This document shows, piece after piece, positions 22,824-30,453 of a stretch of 30,504 nt of DNA. Source of the DNA: an uncultured Clostridium sp. (GTDB lineage Bacteria; Bacillota; Clostridia; Lachnospirales; Lachnospiraceae); assembly GCF_900547735.1 (NCBI RefSeq), contig NZ_URHZ01000069.1, forward strand, positions 1 through 30,504, written 5' to 3'. Within the stretch, counting starts at the first letter, position 1. Every line of letters begins with the position of its first letter. The position numbers and the translations under genes are program-made. The notes under the pieces are model-generated. The model was not told the DNA's origin, made no database searches, and worked only from the letters and a program-made list of their open reading frames with translations.

Positions 22824-24213
22824 CTTCTATCCTCCTGGCATTCTTCTCAAGACGAGACATCTCATCGGCAATTTTATGGACACATTCGCGGAGCACATAA
22901 ACAGCCTCGTCGCCAAAGTTCTCCCCGTCGATCATGCAGTCCGCCATGATTGTCACTTCCTCGGACAGCTTGTGGAGATTCTCCCTCAGATGGTAAATAC
23001 AGTCCTTCTCATCCGCCTCGCCGCGCACAATATCCTCCGCAAGCGCCTTACAGGTCGGCGCGCCGCAGGAACCGCAGTCCAGTCCGGGGAGTTTCTTGCA
23101 GATCCGTTCCACCTGGTTAAACCTGGAGAAGCTCTCCATCATCGTATTGCCCAGATTGAATACCGGTTCAAATTCCACCGGCTGGGTCCAGTTGACACAG
23201 TTCCTTGCGTCTTCGTCCAGATGGCTCCTGGAAACCGGCATATATTTGTGGAGCCATTTTAATTTAACTTCCGCAACATAGGGATTCTCCACCGTCAGGA
23301 CACCGCCGACACAGCCTCCGTTGCAGGCATTCAGCTCCACGAATTTAAGGTTGGAGAATTTCTGGTCCTCCATGTCCTCCAGTACGCGGATTACATTCTC
23401 GATTCCGTCGGCCGCCAGGTAGCTCTCCGTGAAAAGGCCGCCGGCCTCCCCGCTCCTTCTTCCCCAGCCTACGCCTATCTTGCCCGACTCCGTCATATCC
23501 GGCGCCTTTGAATCGACCGTCTGCATATAGGAGATCAACTGTGGATAGATATCCTTGATCGCCAGCACCCGGTTCACCTCGCTCTTATCCGTTCCCAGAG
23601 GTGATTTCACATACGTCACCTTGGACGGACACGGGGAAATAAAGAAAATACCGATTTTCTCCCTGGGCAGTCCCGTCTTCTCCATCGCCTTCTTGACGGC
23701 AAGCTGCGCCGCCACCTCGATCGGCGGTTTTAATGGAAGCAGGTTTGATATTAAATTAGGAAACTTCACTCTTATCAGGCGTACCACCGAAGGGCAGGCC
23801 GTACTGATGAAAGGCGCACCCGAATAATTGGCCGCTATGTATTCCCGCGTCGCTTCCGAAACCATCTCGGCGGCCGCGCTCACCTCAAATACATCGTCAA
23901 AGCCCATCAGAACCAGGCCGTTCAGCACAATATTCACGTCGTCCAGGTTATTGAACTGGCTGTACAGCGACGGGGCCGGAAGGGCCACCGTATATTCATA
24001 TTGTTTTAACGAATCCAGCGGATCATAAAGAGCCAGCTTTGCGTGGTGCGGACATACGCGAATACACTCGCCGCAGTCAATACAAAACTTGCTGTTTATC
24101 TGCGCTTTTCTGTTTCTCACCCGAATTGCCTGGGTGGGGCATCGCTTGATGCAGTTAATGCATCCCTTGCAAAGCTCCGGGTCCAGACGAACGGAATGGT
24201 AAAATTTATCCAT
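22801..24213 (-). CDS. hydS: Sensory-type [FeFe]-hydrogenase (HydS, group D-like)
   Basis: A 470-aa protein: two N-terminal [4Fe-4S] sites (Cys15/18/21/25 and Cys44/47/50/54), an H-cluster domain (about 75-350), and a C-terminal Fe-S domain with CGSCGAPTCKALAEDIVRG. The H-cluster motifs are degenerate: STACP (Ala139-Cys140) in place of TSCCP, SPCPSK in place of MPCxxK, and ACNGGC. The four cysteines expected to hold the cluster remain, but the proton-relay Cys is Ala and the L2 Met is Ser. These changes are, from memory, those of the putative sensor TamHydS of Thermoanaerobacter mathranii. It probably senses H2 or redox state and signals to the ATPase, DRTGG and PHP partners encoded next to it. 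It is well translated behind GGAGGG. Confidence 0.9.
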   Translation of the reverse strand: MDKFYHSVRLDPELCKGCINCIKRCPTQAIRVRNRKAQINSKFCIDCGECIRVCPHHAKLALYDPLDSLKQYEYTVALPAPSLYSQFNNLDDVNIVLNGLVLMGFDDVFEVSAAAEMVSEATREYIAANYSGAPFISTACPSVVRLIRVKFPNLISNLLPLKPPIEVAAQLAVKKAMEKTGLPREKIGIFFISPCPSKVTYVKSPLGTDKSEVNRVLAIKDIYPQLISYMQTVDSKAPDMTESGKIGVGWGRRSGEAGGLFTESYLAADGIENVIRVLEDMEDQKFSNLKFVELNACNGGCVGGVLTVENPYVAEVKLKWLHKYMPVSRSHLDEDARNCVNWTQPVEFEPVFNLGNTMMESFSRFNQVERICKKLPGLDCGSCGAPTCKALAEDIVRGEADEKDCIYHLRENLHKLSEEVTIMADCMIDGENFGDEAVYVLRECVHKIADEMSRLEKNARRIEDDLKQSD

Positions 24214-24243
24214 AACCTTCCCTCCTCACCCGGACAGACTGTT

Positions 24244-24669
24244 TTATGCAACATTGACAATCATCGTTATCGTCGTTCCAACTCCCAGTTCTGTCTGGAT
24301 ATCCATATAATCGGAATATTTTTTCATATTGGAAAGCCCCATACCGGCTCCAAAGCCAAGGCTCCTGATCTCATCAGGGGCGGTGGAATATCCCTCCTTC
24401 ATAGCCAGTTCGATATCGGGAATTCCAGGTCCGACATCGGCCAGGACCATCTTTATGGACTCCGGCGACACCTCCACCGTAATATCCCCGCCTTTGGCGT
24501 GGATGACCATATTGATCTCTCCCTCGTACATGGCTATCGCTACTTTTCTTATGGCGCTGGGACTGATACCCAGTTGTTTTAACTTATTCTTAACATCACT
24601 GCTGGCCTCTCCCGCCCTCGTGAAGTCATCGGGAGATACCTTATACTGCAGTGTAATCACATCATCCAT
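24244..24669 (-). CDS. HATPase-domain protein, anti-sigma factor/serine kinase-like
   Basis: A 141-aa GHKL ATPase domain resembling RsbW/SpoIIAB. The N box is EINMVIHA (51-58), then DVGPGIPD (78-85) and GFGAGMGL (105-112). There is no sensor or dimerisation domain. Its ATG overlaps the stop of the preceding DRTGG gene by one base. In the HydS operon it is the candidate kinase or switch output that reads the sensory hydrogenase. The target protein is not encoded nearby in an obvious way. Confidence 0.87.
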   Translation of the reverse strand: MDDVITLQYKVSPDDFTRAGEASSDVKNKLKQLGISPSAIRKVAIAMYEGEINMVIHAKGGDITVEVSPESIKMVLADVGPGIPDIELAMKEGYSTAPDEIRSLGFGAGMGLSNMKKYSDYMDIQTELGVGTTITMIVNVA

Positions 24670-25019
24670 CAGATTGCACCTCCCCGCAGGCCTGCTTCAT
24701 AGAGCATGCCGCAGGCGGAAAACATCCTGTGTCCCGTCTCCATAATAACAAGGCCGGTCTCCTTTGCCAAATCCAGCATGAGCTGATCCGGCTTCTTCCC
24801 GCGGACAAAGATAATACAGACGATGTCTAACATCTCGGCCGTCCTGATCACCTGTGGATTGCAGAGTCCGGTCAAAAGAATGGAATGATCCTTGGAAAAT
24901 GCGAGTACATCACTCATCATATCTGCGCCGCAGGCAGTTCTCACTTCCCGATCCAGGTATTCTTCCCCAACCAGGACCCTCGCTCCCAGGACCCTGCGTG
25001 CGTCTTCTACGGTCATCAT
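24669..25019 (-). CDS. DRTGG domain protein (first copy)
   Basis: A 116-aa stand-alone DRTGG domain and first gene of the HydS operon, with a strong GAGGAGG ribosome site. It reads AGADMMSDVLAF in the first half and CIIFVRGKKPD in the second. A second copy ends the set after hydS. Proteins of this kind accompany trimeric hydrogenases in many Clostridia; ligand and mechanism are unknown. Confidence 0.82.
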   Translation of the reverse strand: MMTVEDARRVLGARVLVGEEYLDREVRTACGADMMSDVLAFSKDHSILLTGLCNPQVIRTAEMLDIVCIIFVRGKKPDQLMLDLAKETGLVIMETGHRMFSACGMLYEAGLRGGAI

Positions 25020-25076
25020 AATAATTCCTCCTCATCCTCCTGCAAATTTGTTTTATTTTTACAAAGTCCTGTATCT

Positions 25077-25105
25077 AGGATATCATCGTAAATAGGAATT
25101 ATCAA
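25077..25105 (-). promoter_or_regulatory. Promoter of the HydS operon
   Basis: On the minus strand TTGATA (25100-25105) and TATCCT (25077-25082) are 17 bases apart, about 60 bases before the first DRTGG gene. For the opposite direction I find only weak -10 candidates (TAAACT near 25140), so the hydrogenase promoter may need an activator or be missed by eye. Confidence 0.55.
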
Positions 25106-25121
25106 CAAAAATATTGTGGAT
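25101..25121. promoter_or_regulatory. Inverted repeat between the divergent hydrogenase operons
   Basis: ATCAACAA (25101-25108) and TTGTGGAT (25114-25121) form 8-bp arms with one mismatch around AAATA. The left arm lies on the -35 box of the HydS promoter and the right arm about 60 bases before hydC. A regulator bound here could control both operons. It is not the usual Rex order (TTGT first, ACAA second). Confidence 0.4.
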
Positions 25122-25182
25122 TTTTCTGTAAGACCATGTTAAACTATTTAAAAAAGTTCAGTAATCAAAAGGAGGTTAAAAC

Positions 25183-25677
25183 ATGTCCCACAAAAAAGAA
25201 GGCGTATGCTTTACCTGCACTCCAGAACAGGAGGCCGCTTTAAAGAAAGTCATTGCCGATTTAAAGGACACAGATGGCGCTTTAATGCCTATTCTGCAGC
25301 ATGCGCAGGAAATCTTCGGTTATCTTCCCATCGAAGTGCAGACCATGATTTCCAATGAAACCGGCATTCCCCTTGAGAAGATTTACGGGGTAACCACATT
25401 CTATTCGCAATTCTCCCTGCAGCCCAAAGGCCAGTACCGGGTTTCCGTCTGTCTTGGAACCGCATGTTACGTAAAGGGTTCCGGCGAAATTTTCAAGAAA
25501 ATCGAAGAACTGCTTGGCATCACAAACGGAGAATGCACCCCTGACGGCAAATTTTCACTGGATTCCTGCCGCTGTGTAGGAGCCTGCGGCCTTGCCCCGG
25601 TTATGATGATAAATGATGAAGTTTACGGCAGACTGACTGTGGATGACATCCCGGCCATCCTTGCCAAATATGAATGA
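25183..25677 (+). CDS. hydC: HydC/HndA: NuoE-like [2Fe-2S] subunit of NAD(P)-linked [FeFe]-hydrogenase
   Basis: A 164-aa thioredoxin-fold subunit. The [2Fe-2S] ligands follow the NuoE pattern, Cys90-x4-Cys95 and Cys131-x3-Cys135, in VCLGTACYVKG and CVGACGLAP. It hands electrons between the flavin subunit HydB and the rest of the complex. It is the first gene of the hydrogenase operon, with an AGGAGG site eight bases before ATG. Cys9 and Cys12 near the N-terminus are additional. Confidence 0.93.
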   Translation: MSHKKEGVCFTCTPEQEAALKKVIADLKDTDGALMPILQHAQEIFGYLPIEVQTMISNETGIPLEKIYGVTTFYSQFSLQPKGQYRVSVCLGTACYVKGSGEIFKKIEELLGITNGECTPDGKFSLDSCRCVGACGLAPVMMINDEVYGRLTVDDIPAILAKYE

Positions 25678-25708
25678 CAGTCTAAAAAACGGAAAGTGAA
25701 GTAAGATT

Positions 25709-26266
25709 ATGATGACGGAATTATCACTCAATATTCTGGATGTGGCTGAAAATTCCACGAAAGCCGGCGCAAAACTGGTTCGGATAGCGGTGGAGGCCGA
25801 TTTTCCAACCGACCTTCTGACCATATCGATCTGTGACGACGGCTGCGGCATGAGCGAAGAACAGGTAAATCAGGTGACGGATCCTTTTTTTACCAGCCGG
25901 ACCACCCGCAAAGTGGGTCTTGGCGTCCCTTTCTTCAAATATGCGGCTGAAAGCACGGGCGGAAGTTTCATCATCTCCTCTGTTCCAGGCAGAGGGACCG
26001 ATGTGACGGCTACCTTTGTTTTATCCCATATTGACCGGATGCCTCTCGGCGACATCACCTCAACCATACATACGCTGATTGTCTACCATCCGGATACCGA
26101 TTTTGTCTACACCTACCGTTATAACGAAAAATCATTTACCCTTGACACAAGACAGTTCCGGGAGATTCTCGGAGATCTTCCCTTTGATTCACCGGAAATC
26201 TCTTCCTATATTATGGAGTATCTGACCGAAAACAAACTTGAAACTGACGGCGGCGCCCTCTATTAG
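25709..26266 (+). CDS. HATPase-domain protein embedded in the hydrogenase operon
   Basis: A 185-aa GHKL ATPase with a histidine-kinase-like core: N box LDVAENS (10-16), CDDGCGMS (42-49), DPFFTSRTTRKVGLGVPFF (58-76) and PGRGTDVTATF. It has no phosphoacceptor domain; the last 70 residues are unassigned. It lies between hydC and the HndB-like gene, so it is co-transcribed with the enzyme. It is the second such ATPase in this locus. A regulatory role towards the hydrogenase or its sensor is likely but unproven. The ribosome site is weak (GTGAAGT), so it may be made at a lower level. Confidence 0.85.
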   Translation: MMTELSLNILDVAENSTKAGAKLVRIAVEADFPTDLLTISICDDGCGMSEEQVNQVTDPFFTSRTTRKVGLGVPFFKYAAESTGGSFIISSVPGRGTDVTATFVLSHIDRMPLGDITSTIHTLIVYHPDTDFVYTYRYNEKSFTLDTRQFREILGDLPFDSPEISSYIMEYLTENKLETDGGALY

Positions 26267-26328
26267 GCGCCTTGAAAGCGCGATGAAAAGCGGAGGACTT
26301 TTCACCGCAGACAACGGAGGAAAAATCT

Positions 26329-26706
26329 ATGAAGAGCCTTGAAGAGTTAAAAGCAATCCGTGAAAAGATGCAGAATCAGGTAAACTTACGCGAAGGCGGA
26401 GCAGGTTCCACACGTGTCGTAGTCGGCATGGCTACATGCGGAATCGCTAGCGGCGCAAGACCTGTGCTGACCACCCTGTCCAACCTGGTCCAGGAAAAGG
26501 GCCTGACGGGCAAAGTCACGGTTACCCAGACCGGATGTATCGGCCTATGCCAGTATGAGCCCATCGTGGAAGTAATGGAGCCCGGTAAAGAAAAAGTTAC
26601 CTATATTAAGATGAATGCGGAAAAAGCGGCTGAAGTTGTGGAGAGACACTTAATCGGCGGCCATCCGGTAGAAAAATATACATTAAATTCAGCAGATATC
26701 AAATAA
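26329..26706 (+). CDS. HndB-like ferredoxin-fold protein of the hydrogenase complex
   Basis: A 125-aa thioredoxin-like [2Fe-2S]-type protein resembling HndB of the Desulfovibrio NADP-reducing hydrogenase. The second half of the cluster motif is intact (Cys70-x3-Cys74 in TGCIGLC). In the first half only Cys37 is present; the position five residues later is Gly. With three candidate ligands it may bind no cluster, or an altered one. It has a good GGAGG site and sits directly before hydB. Confidence 0.85.
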   Translation: MKSLEELKAIREKMQNQVNLREGGAGSTRVVVGMATCGIASGARPVLTTLSNLVQEKGLTGKVTVTQTGCIGLCQYEPIVEVMEPGKEKVTYIKMNAEKAAEVVERHLIGGHPVEKYTLNSADIK

Positions 26707-26721
26707 ACAGGAGGAAGCCAG

Positions 26722-28509
26722 ATGTATCGTTCACACGTATTAGTCTGCGGAGGAACCGGTTGTACTTCTTCCGGCAGCCAGCAGATTATGGAAACCCTAA
26801 AAGCTGAAATCGATAAAAACGGCCTCTCAGAGGAAGTCTGTGTTGTCCAGACAGGATGCCACGGCCTCTGTGCACTTGGTCCGATCATGATTGTTTATCC
26901 GGATGCCACCTTCTATGCGATGGTAAAGAATGAGGATATTCCGGAAATCGTCACCGAACATTTACTGAAGGGCCGTATTGTAACCAGGCTCCTCTACAGT
27001 GAAACCGTCACACCGGCCGGAATCAAAGCCCTGACCGATACGGATTTCTATAAGAAACAGCACAGGATTGCGCTGAGAAACTGCGGTATTATCAATCCTG
27101 AAATTATCGAGGAATATATCGGTACCGGCGGCTATGAGGCCCTTGGAAAAGTACTGACCGAGATGACTCCCGATGATGTCATCGAAACACTTCTTGCCAG
27201 CGGACTGCGCGGCCGCGGCGGAGCCGGTTTCCCGACCGGCCTCAAATGGAAATTGGCGAAAGGCAATGACGCCGACCAGAAGTACGTCTGTTGTAACGCC
27301 GACGAGGGCGACCCCGGCGCATTTATGGACCGTTCCGTGTTAGAGGGCGATCCCCACGCGGTATTGGAGGCCATGGCCATTGCAGGCTATGCCATCGGTG
27401 CAACACAGGGGTATATTTACGTCCGGGCTGAGTACCCGATCGCAGTACAGAGACTTAAGATTGCCATTGCCCAGGCCCGCGAAATGGAGCTCCTCGGCAA
27501 TGATATTTTCGGAACCGGATTCTCCTTCGACATCGACCTGCGCCTCGGCGCCGGAGCTTTCGTATGCGGTGAGGAAACGGCCCTTATGACCTCCATCGAG
27601 GGCAAACGCGGTGAGCCGAGGCCAAGACCTCCATTCCCTGCACAGAAAGGCCTTTTTGGAAAACCGTCCATCTTAAACAACGTTGAGACACTTGCCAACA
27701 TCCCGCAGATTATCTTAAACGGTGCCGAGTGGTTCACCTCCATGGGTACGGAGAAATCAAAGGGCACCAAGGTATTCGCCCTGGGCGGCAAGATACATAA
27801 TACAGGACTCGTGGAAGTTCCGATGGGAACAACGCTCCGCGAAATCGTCGAGGAGATCGGCGGCGGAATCCCGGGCGGCAAGAAATTCAAAGCCGCACAG
27901 ACAGGCGGACCTTCCGGCGGCTGTATCCCGGCAGAGCATTTCGATATCCCGATCGACTACGACAACCTGATTTCCATCGGTTCCATGATGGGATCCGGAG
28001 GCCTGATTGTTCTGGACGAGGACGACTGTATGGTCGACATCGCCAAATTCTTCCTGGAATTCACGGTGGAGGAATCCTGCGGTAAATGTACGCCGTGCCG
28101 TATCGGCACAAAGCGTATGCTGGAAATCCTCACTAAAATTACAAAGGGACAGGCTACGATGGAAGACATCGACAAGCTGGAGGATCTCTGCTACTACGTT
28201 AAGAACAACTCGCTCTGCGGCCTGGGCCAGACGGCGCCGAACCCGGTGCTCTCCACACTCCGTTATTTCCGCGACGAGTATGAAGCTCATATCAAAGAAA
28301 AACGCTGTCCGGCAGGCGTATGTAAGGCTCTCCTCTCCTACGTCATCGACCGAGACAAATGCCGCGGCTGTACGCTCTGTGCCAAGAACTGCCCGGCGGG
28401 CGCCATTATCGGAACCGTTAAGAATCCGCACATCATTGACACGGAAAAATGTATCAAGTGCGGTGCATGTATGGAAAAATGCCATTTCGGCGCAATTTAC
28501 AAGAAATAG
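26722..28509 (+). CDS. hydB: HydB/HndC: NuoF-like flavin subunit of NAD(P)-linked [FeFe]-hydrogenase
   Basis: A 595-aa subunit with an N-terminal [2Fe-2S] thioredoxin-like domain (Cys9, Cys14, Cys46, Cys50), the FMN and NAD(H) region (GLRGRGGAGFPTGLKW, then CNADEGDPGAFMDRS), a [4Fe-4S] site ESCGKCTPC, and two C-terminal ferredoxin [4Fe-4S] motifs (CRGCTLCAKNC and CIKCGACMEKC). This layout is that of HydB in electron-bifurcating hydrogenases, where NAD(P)H and reduced ferredoxin are used together to make H2, or the reverse. It follows the HndB-like gene by 15 bases with an AGGAGG site. Confidence 0.95.
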   Translation: MYRSHVLVCGGTGCTSSGSQQIMETLKAEIDKNGLSEEVCVVQTGCHGLCALGPIMIVYPDATFYAMVKNEDIPEIVTEHLLKGRIVTRLLYSETVTPAGIKALTDTDFYKKQHRIALRNCGIINPEIIEEYIGTGGYEALGKVLTEMTPDDVIETLLASGLRGRGGAGFPTGLKWKLAKGNDADQKYVCCNADEGDPGAFMDRSVLEGDPHAVLEAMAIAGYAIGATQGYIYVRAEYPIAVQRLKIAIAQAREMELLGNDIFGTGFSFDIDLRLGAGAFVCGEETALMTSIEGKRGEPRPRPPFPAQKGLFGKPSILNNVETLANIPQIILNGAEWFTSMGTEKSKGTKVFALGGKIHNTGLVEVPMGTTLREIVEEIGGGIPGGKKFKAAQTGGPSGGCIPAEHFDIPIDYDNLISIGSMMGSGGLIVLDEDDCMVDIAKFFLEFTVEESCGKCTPCRIGTKRMLEILTKITKGQATMEDIDKLEDLCYYVKNNSLCGLGQTAPNPVLSTLRYFRDEYEAHIKEKRCPAGVCKALLSYVIDRDKCRGCTLCAKNCPAGAIIGTVKNPHIIDTEKCIKCGACMEKCHFGAIYKK

Positions 28510-28524
28510 AGGAGGAAGAATCAA

Positions 28525-30273
28525 ATGGCGGATATTACAATTAAAATCAATGGCAGGACAGTTACCGCACCGGCCGGCTCCACCATTCTGGAGGCAGCCC
28601 GCCTGGCAGGCATTGAGATTCCTACCCTGTGTTTCTTAAAGGAAATCAATGAGATCGGCGCATGCCGTATCTGTGTTGTGGAAGTAAAGGGCGCCAGAAC
28701 TCTGGTTGCTTCCTGCGTATACCCAATCAATGAGGGCATGGAGGTGTGGACAAACACGCCTCAGGTGCTGGATTCCAGAAAGAAGACACTGCAGCTTCTC
28801 CTCTCCAACCACGAGAGAAAATGCCTGTCCTGCGTGCGCAGCGGAGCTTGCGAACTTCAGGGGCTCTGCCGTGAGCTGGGCGTGGATGATGAAGCTTTTT
28901 ACGACGGCGAGAAGACACAGTCCGAGATCGACGACAGCGCGGCCCACATGCTCCGTGACAACAGCAAATGCATCCTGTGCCGCCGCTGCTCGGCAGTCTG
29001 CGAGAATGTACAGGGGATCGGCGTAATCGGCGCCAACGAGCGCGGTTTTGCCACCAACATCGGTTCCGCATTCAATATGGGACTGGGCGAAACGAGCTGT
29101 GTTTCCTGCGGCCAGTGTATTGCCGTTTGTCCAACAGGAGCGCTTCAGGAAAAAGATTTTACAGATAAAGTATTTGCAGCAATTGCAGATCCAACTAAAC
29201 ATGTCATTGTCCAAACGGCTCCCGCCGTGCGCGCCGCCCTTGGCGAAGAATTCGGCTATCCGATCGGAACCAATGTGGAAGGTAAGATGGTTTCCGCGCT
29301 TAAGATGCTGGGCTTTGACAAGGTATTTGACACCGATTTCAGCGCCGACTTAACGATTATGGAGGAGGCCCACGAATTCCTTGACCGGGTTCAGAACGGC
29401 GGAGTCCTTCCGCTCATCACCTCCTGTTCACCGGGCTGGATTAAATACTGCGAACACTATTTCCCGGATATGACGGAGAACCTGTCATCCTGCAAATCAC
29501 CGCAGCAGATGTTCGGCGCCATCGCGAAGTCTTACTACGCCGAGAAGGCCGGCATTGCCCCGAAAGATATCGTATCGGTCAGCATCATGCCGTGCACGGC
29601 CAAAAAATTTGAAATCGGCCGTGACGACCAGGATGCCAACGGAATGCCGGATGTGGACATCGCCCTGACAACGAGAGAACTTGCCAGAATGATCCGTAAA
29701 GCCGGAATTAAATTTACCACTCTCGAGGATGACTCCTACGATACTCCGATGGGACTCAGCACCGGCGCGGCCACTATCTTCGGCGCAACGGGCGGCGTTA
29801 TGGAGGCTGCTCTCCGTACGGCGGTGGAGACCCTGACCGGAGAAGAATTGAAAGCCCTCGACTTCACCGATGTCCGCGGTACGGCAGGCATCAAGGAAGC
29901 CACTTACAATGTAGCCGGTATGGACGTGAAGGTGGCTGTAGCCTCCGGACTCGGCAATGCCAGAGAACTCCTGAATAAGGTTAAATCAGGCGAGGCCTCT
30001 TACCACTTCATCGAGATCATGGGATGCCCGGGCGGCTGTGTAAACGGCGGCGGACAGCCCCAGCAGCCGGGCCACGTGCGCAACACCGTCGACATCCGCG
30101 GACTGCGGGCCAAGGTGCTCTACGACTCCGATAAGGCCAATACAATCCGTAAATCACATGAGAATCCGGCTATTAAGGAACTGTATGCAACCTATCTCGG
30201 GGAACCGGGCAGTGCAAGGGCTCATCATTTGCTGCATACGAGCTATGTGAAGAGACGGATTAACGAAATATAG
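28525..30273 (+). CDS. hydA: HydA/HndD: catalytic subunit of NAD(P)-linked [FeFe]-hydrogenase
   Basis: A 582-aa enzyme. In order: [2Fe-2S] (Cys36/47/50/64), His-ligated [4Fe-4S] (His96, Cys100/103/109), two ferredoxin [4Fe-4S] sites (Cys149/152/155/159 and Cys192/195/198/202), the H-cluster domain from about 225, and the small-subunit tail after 510. The H-cluster motifs are TSCSPGW (299-305), MPCTAKKFE (Cys357) and MGCPGGCVNGGG (Cys501, Cys505). The second Cys of the usual TSCCP is Ser302, and a Cys occurs at 323. The length equals HndD of Desulfovibrio and is shorter than Thermotoga HydA. It follows hydB by 15 bases with GAGGAGG. Its last codons begin a 15-bp tandem array. Confidence 0.95.
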   Translation: MADITIKINGRTVTAPAGSTILEAARLAGIEIPTLCFLKEINEIGACRICVVEVKGARTLVASCVYPINEGMEVWTNTPQVLDSRKKTLQLLLSNHERKCLSCVRSGACELQGLCRELGVDDEAFYDGEKTQSEIDDSAAHMLRDNSKCILCRRCSAVCENVQGIGVIGANERGFATNIGSAFNMGLGETSCVSCGQCIAVCPTGALQEKDFTDKVFAAIADPTKHVIVQTAPAVRAALGEEFGYPIGTNVEGKMVSALKMLGFDKVFDTDFSADLTIMEEAHEFLDRVQNGGVLPLITSCSPGWIKYCEHYFPDMTENLSSCKSPQQMFGAIAKSYYAEKAGIAPKDIVSVSIMPCTAKKFEIGRDDQDANGMPDVDIALTTRELARMIRKAGIKFTTLEDDSYDTPMGLSTGAATIFGATGGVMEAALRTAVETLTGEELKALDFTDVRGTAGIKEATYNVAGMDVKVAVASGLGNARELLNKVKSGEASYHFIEIMGCPGGCVNGGGQPQQPGHVRNTVDIRGLRAKVLYDSDKANTIRKSHENPAIKELYATYLGEPGSARAHHLLHTSYVKRRINEI

Positions 30274-30327
30274 ATTGACAGAATATAGTTTAGCAGAATA
30301 TAGATTAACAGAATATAGTTTGACAGA
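30268..30327 (+). repeat. Tandem array, four 15-bp units starting on the hydA stop codon
   Basis: ATATAG occurs at 30268, 30283, 30298 and 30313, exactly 15 bases apart, in units of consensus ATATAGWTTRRCAGA. The first unit contains the hydA TAG stop. It parallels the 17-bp array at 18810, which also starts with ATATAG on a stop codon. Confidence 0.8.
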
Positions 30328-30390
30328 ATCATCTGATTCAGTTCAGCATCAGCCATATCCGCGCTTCCCTCAAAAGCGGCGGTTATAAAT

Positions 30391-30423
30391 AGGGCAGGTA
30401 CACTTTTATTGTGTGCCTGCCCT
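30391..30423. terminator. Hairpin after the hydrogenase operon
   Basis: AGGGCAGGTACAC (30391-30403) pairs with GTGTGCCTGCCCT (30411-30423), 13 pairs with one G-T, loop of 7. The T run behind it is poor on the plus strand (CTCCTTAT) and short on the minus strand (ATTTATAA). It is the best terminator candidate for the hydrogenase operon. Confidence 0.55.
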
Positions 30424-30453
30424 CTCCTTATGTGGGTGAGCGCTGTGGGATGG

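Noticed and set aside
25101..25121. Rex operator
   Set aside because: The usual Clostridia Rex site has TTGT on the left and ACAA on the right; here the order is reversed, so I only call it an inverted repeat.
27757..28524. A 255-codon open frame on the minus strand inside hydB
   Set aside because: It is antisense to a gene with complete cofactor motifs in the plus frame, has no ribosome site or recognisable domain, and is explained by codon bias of the real gene.
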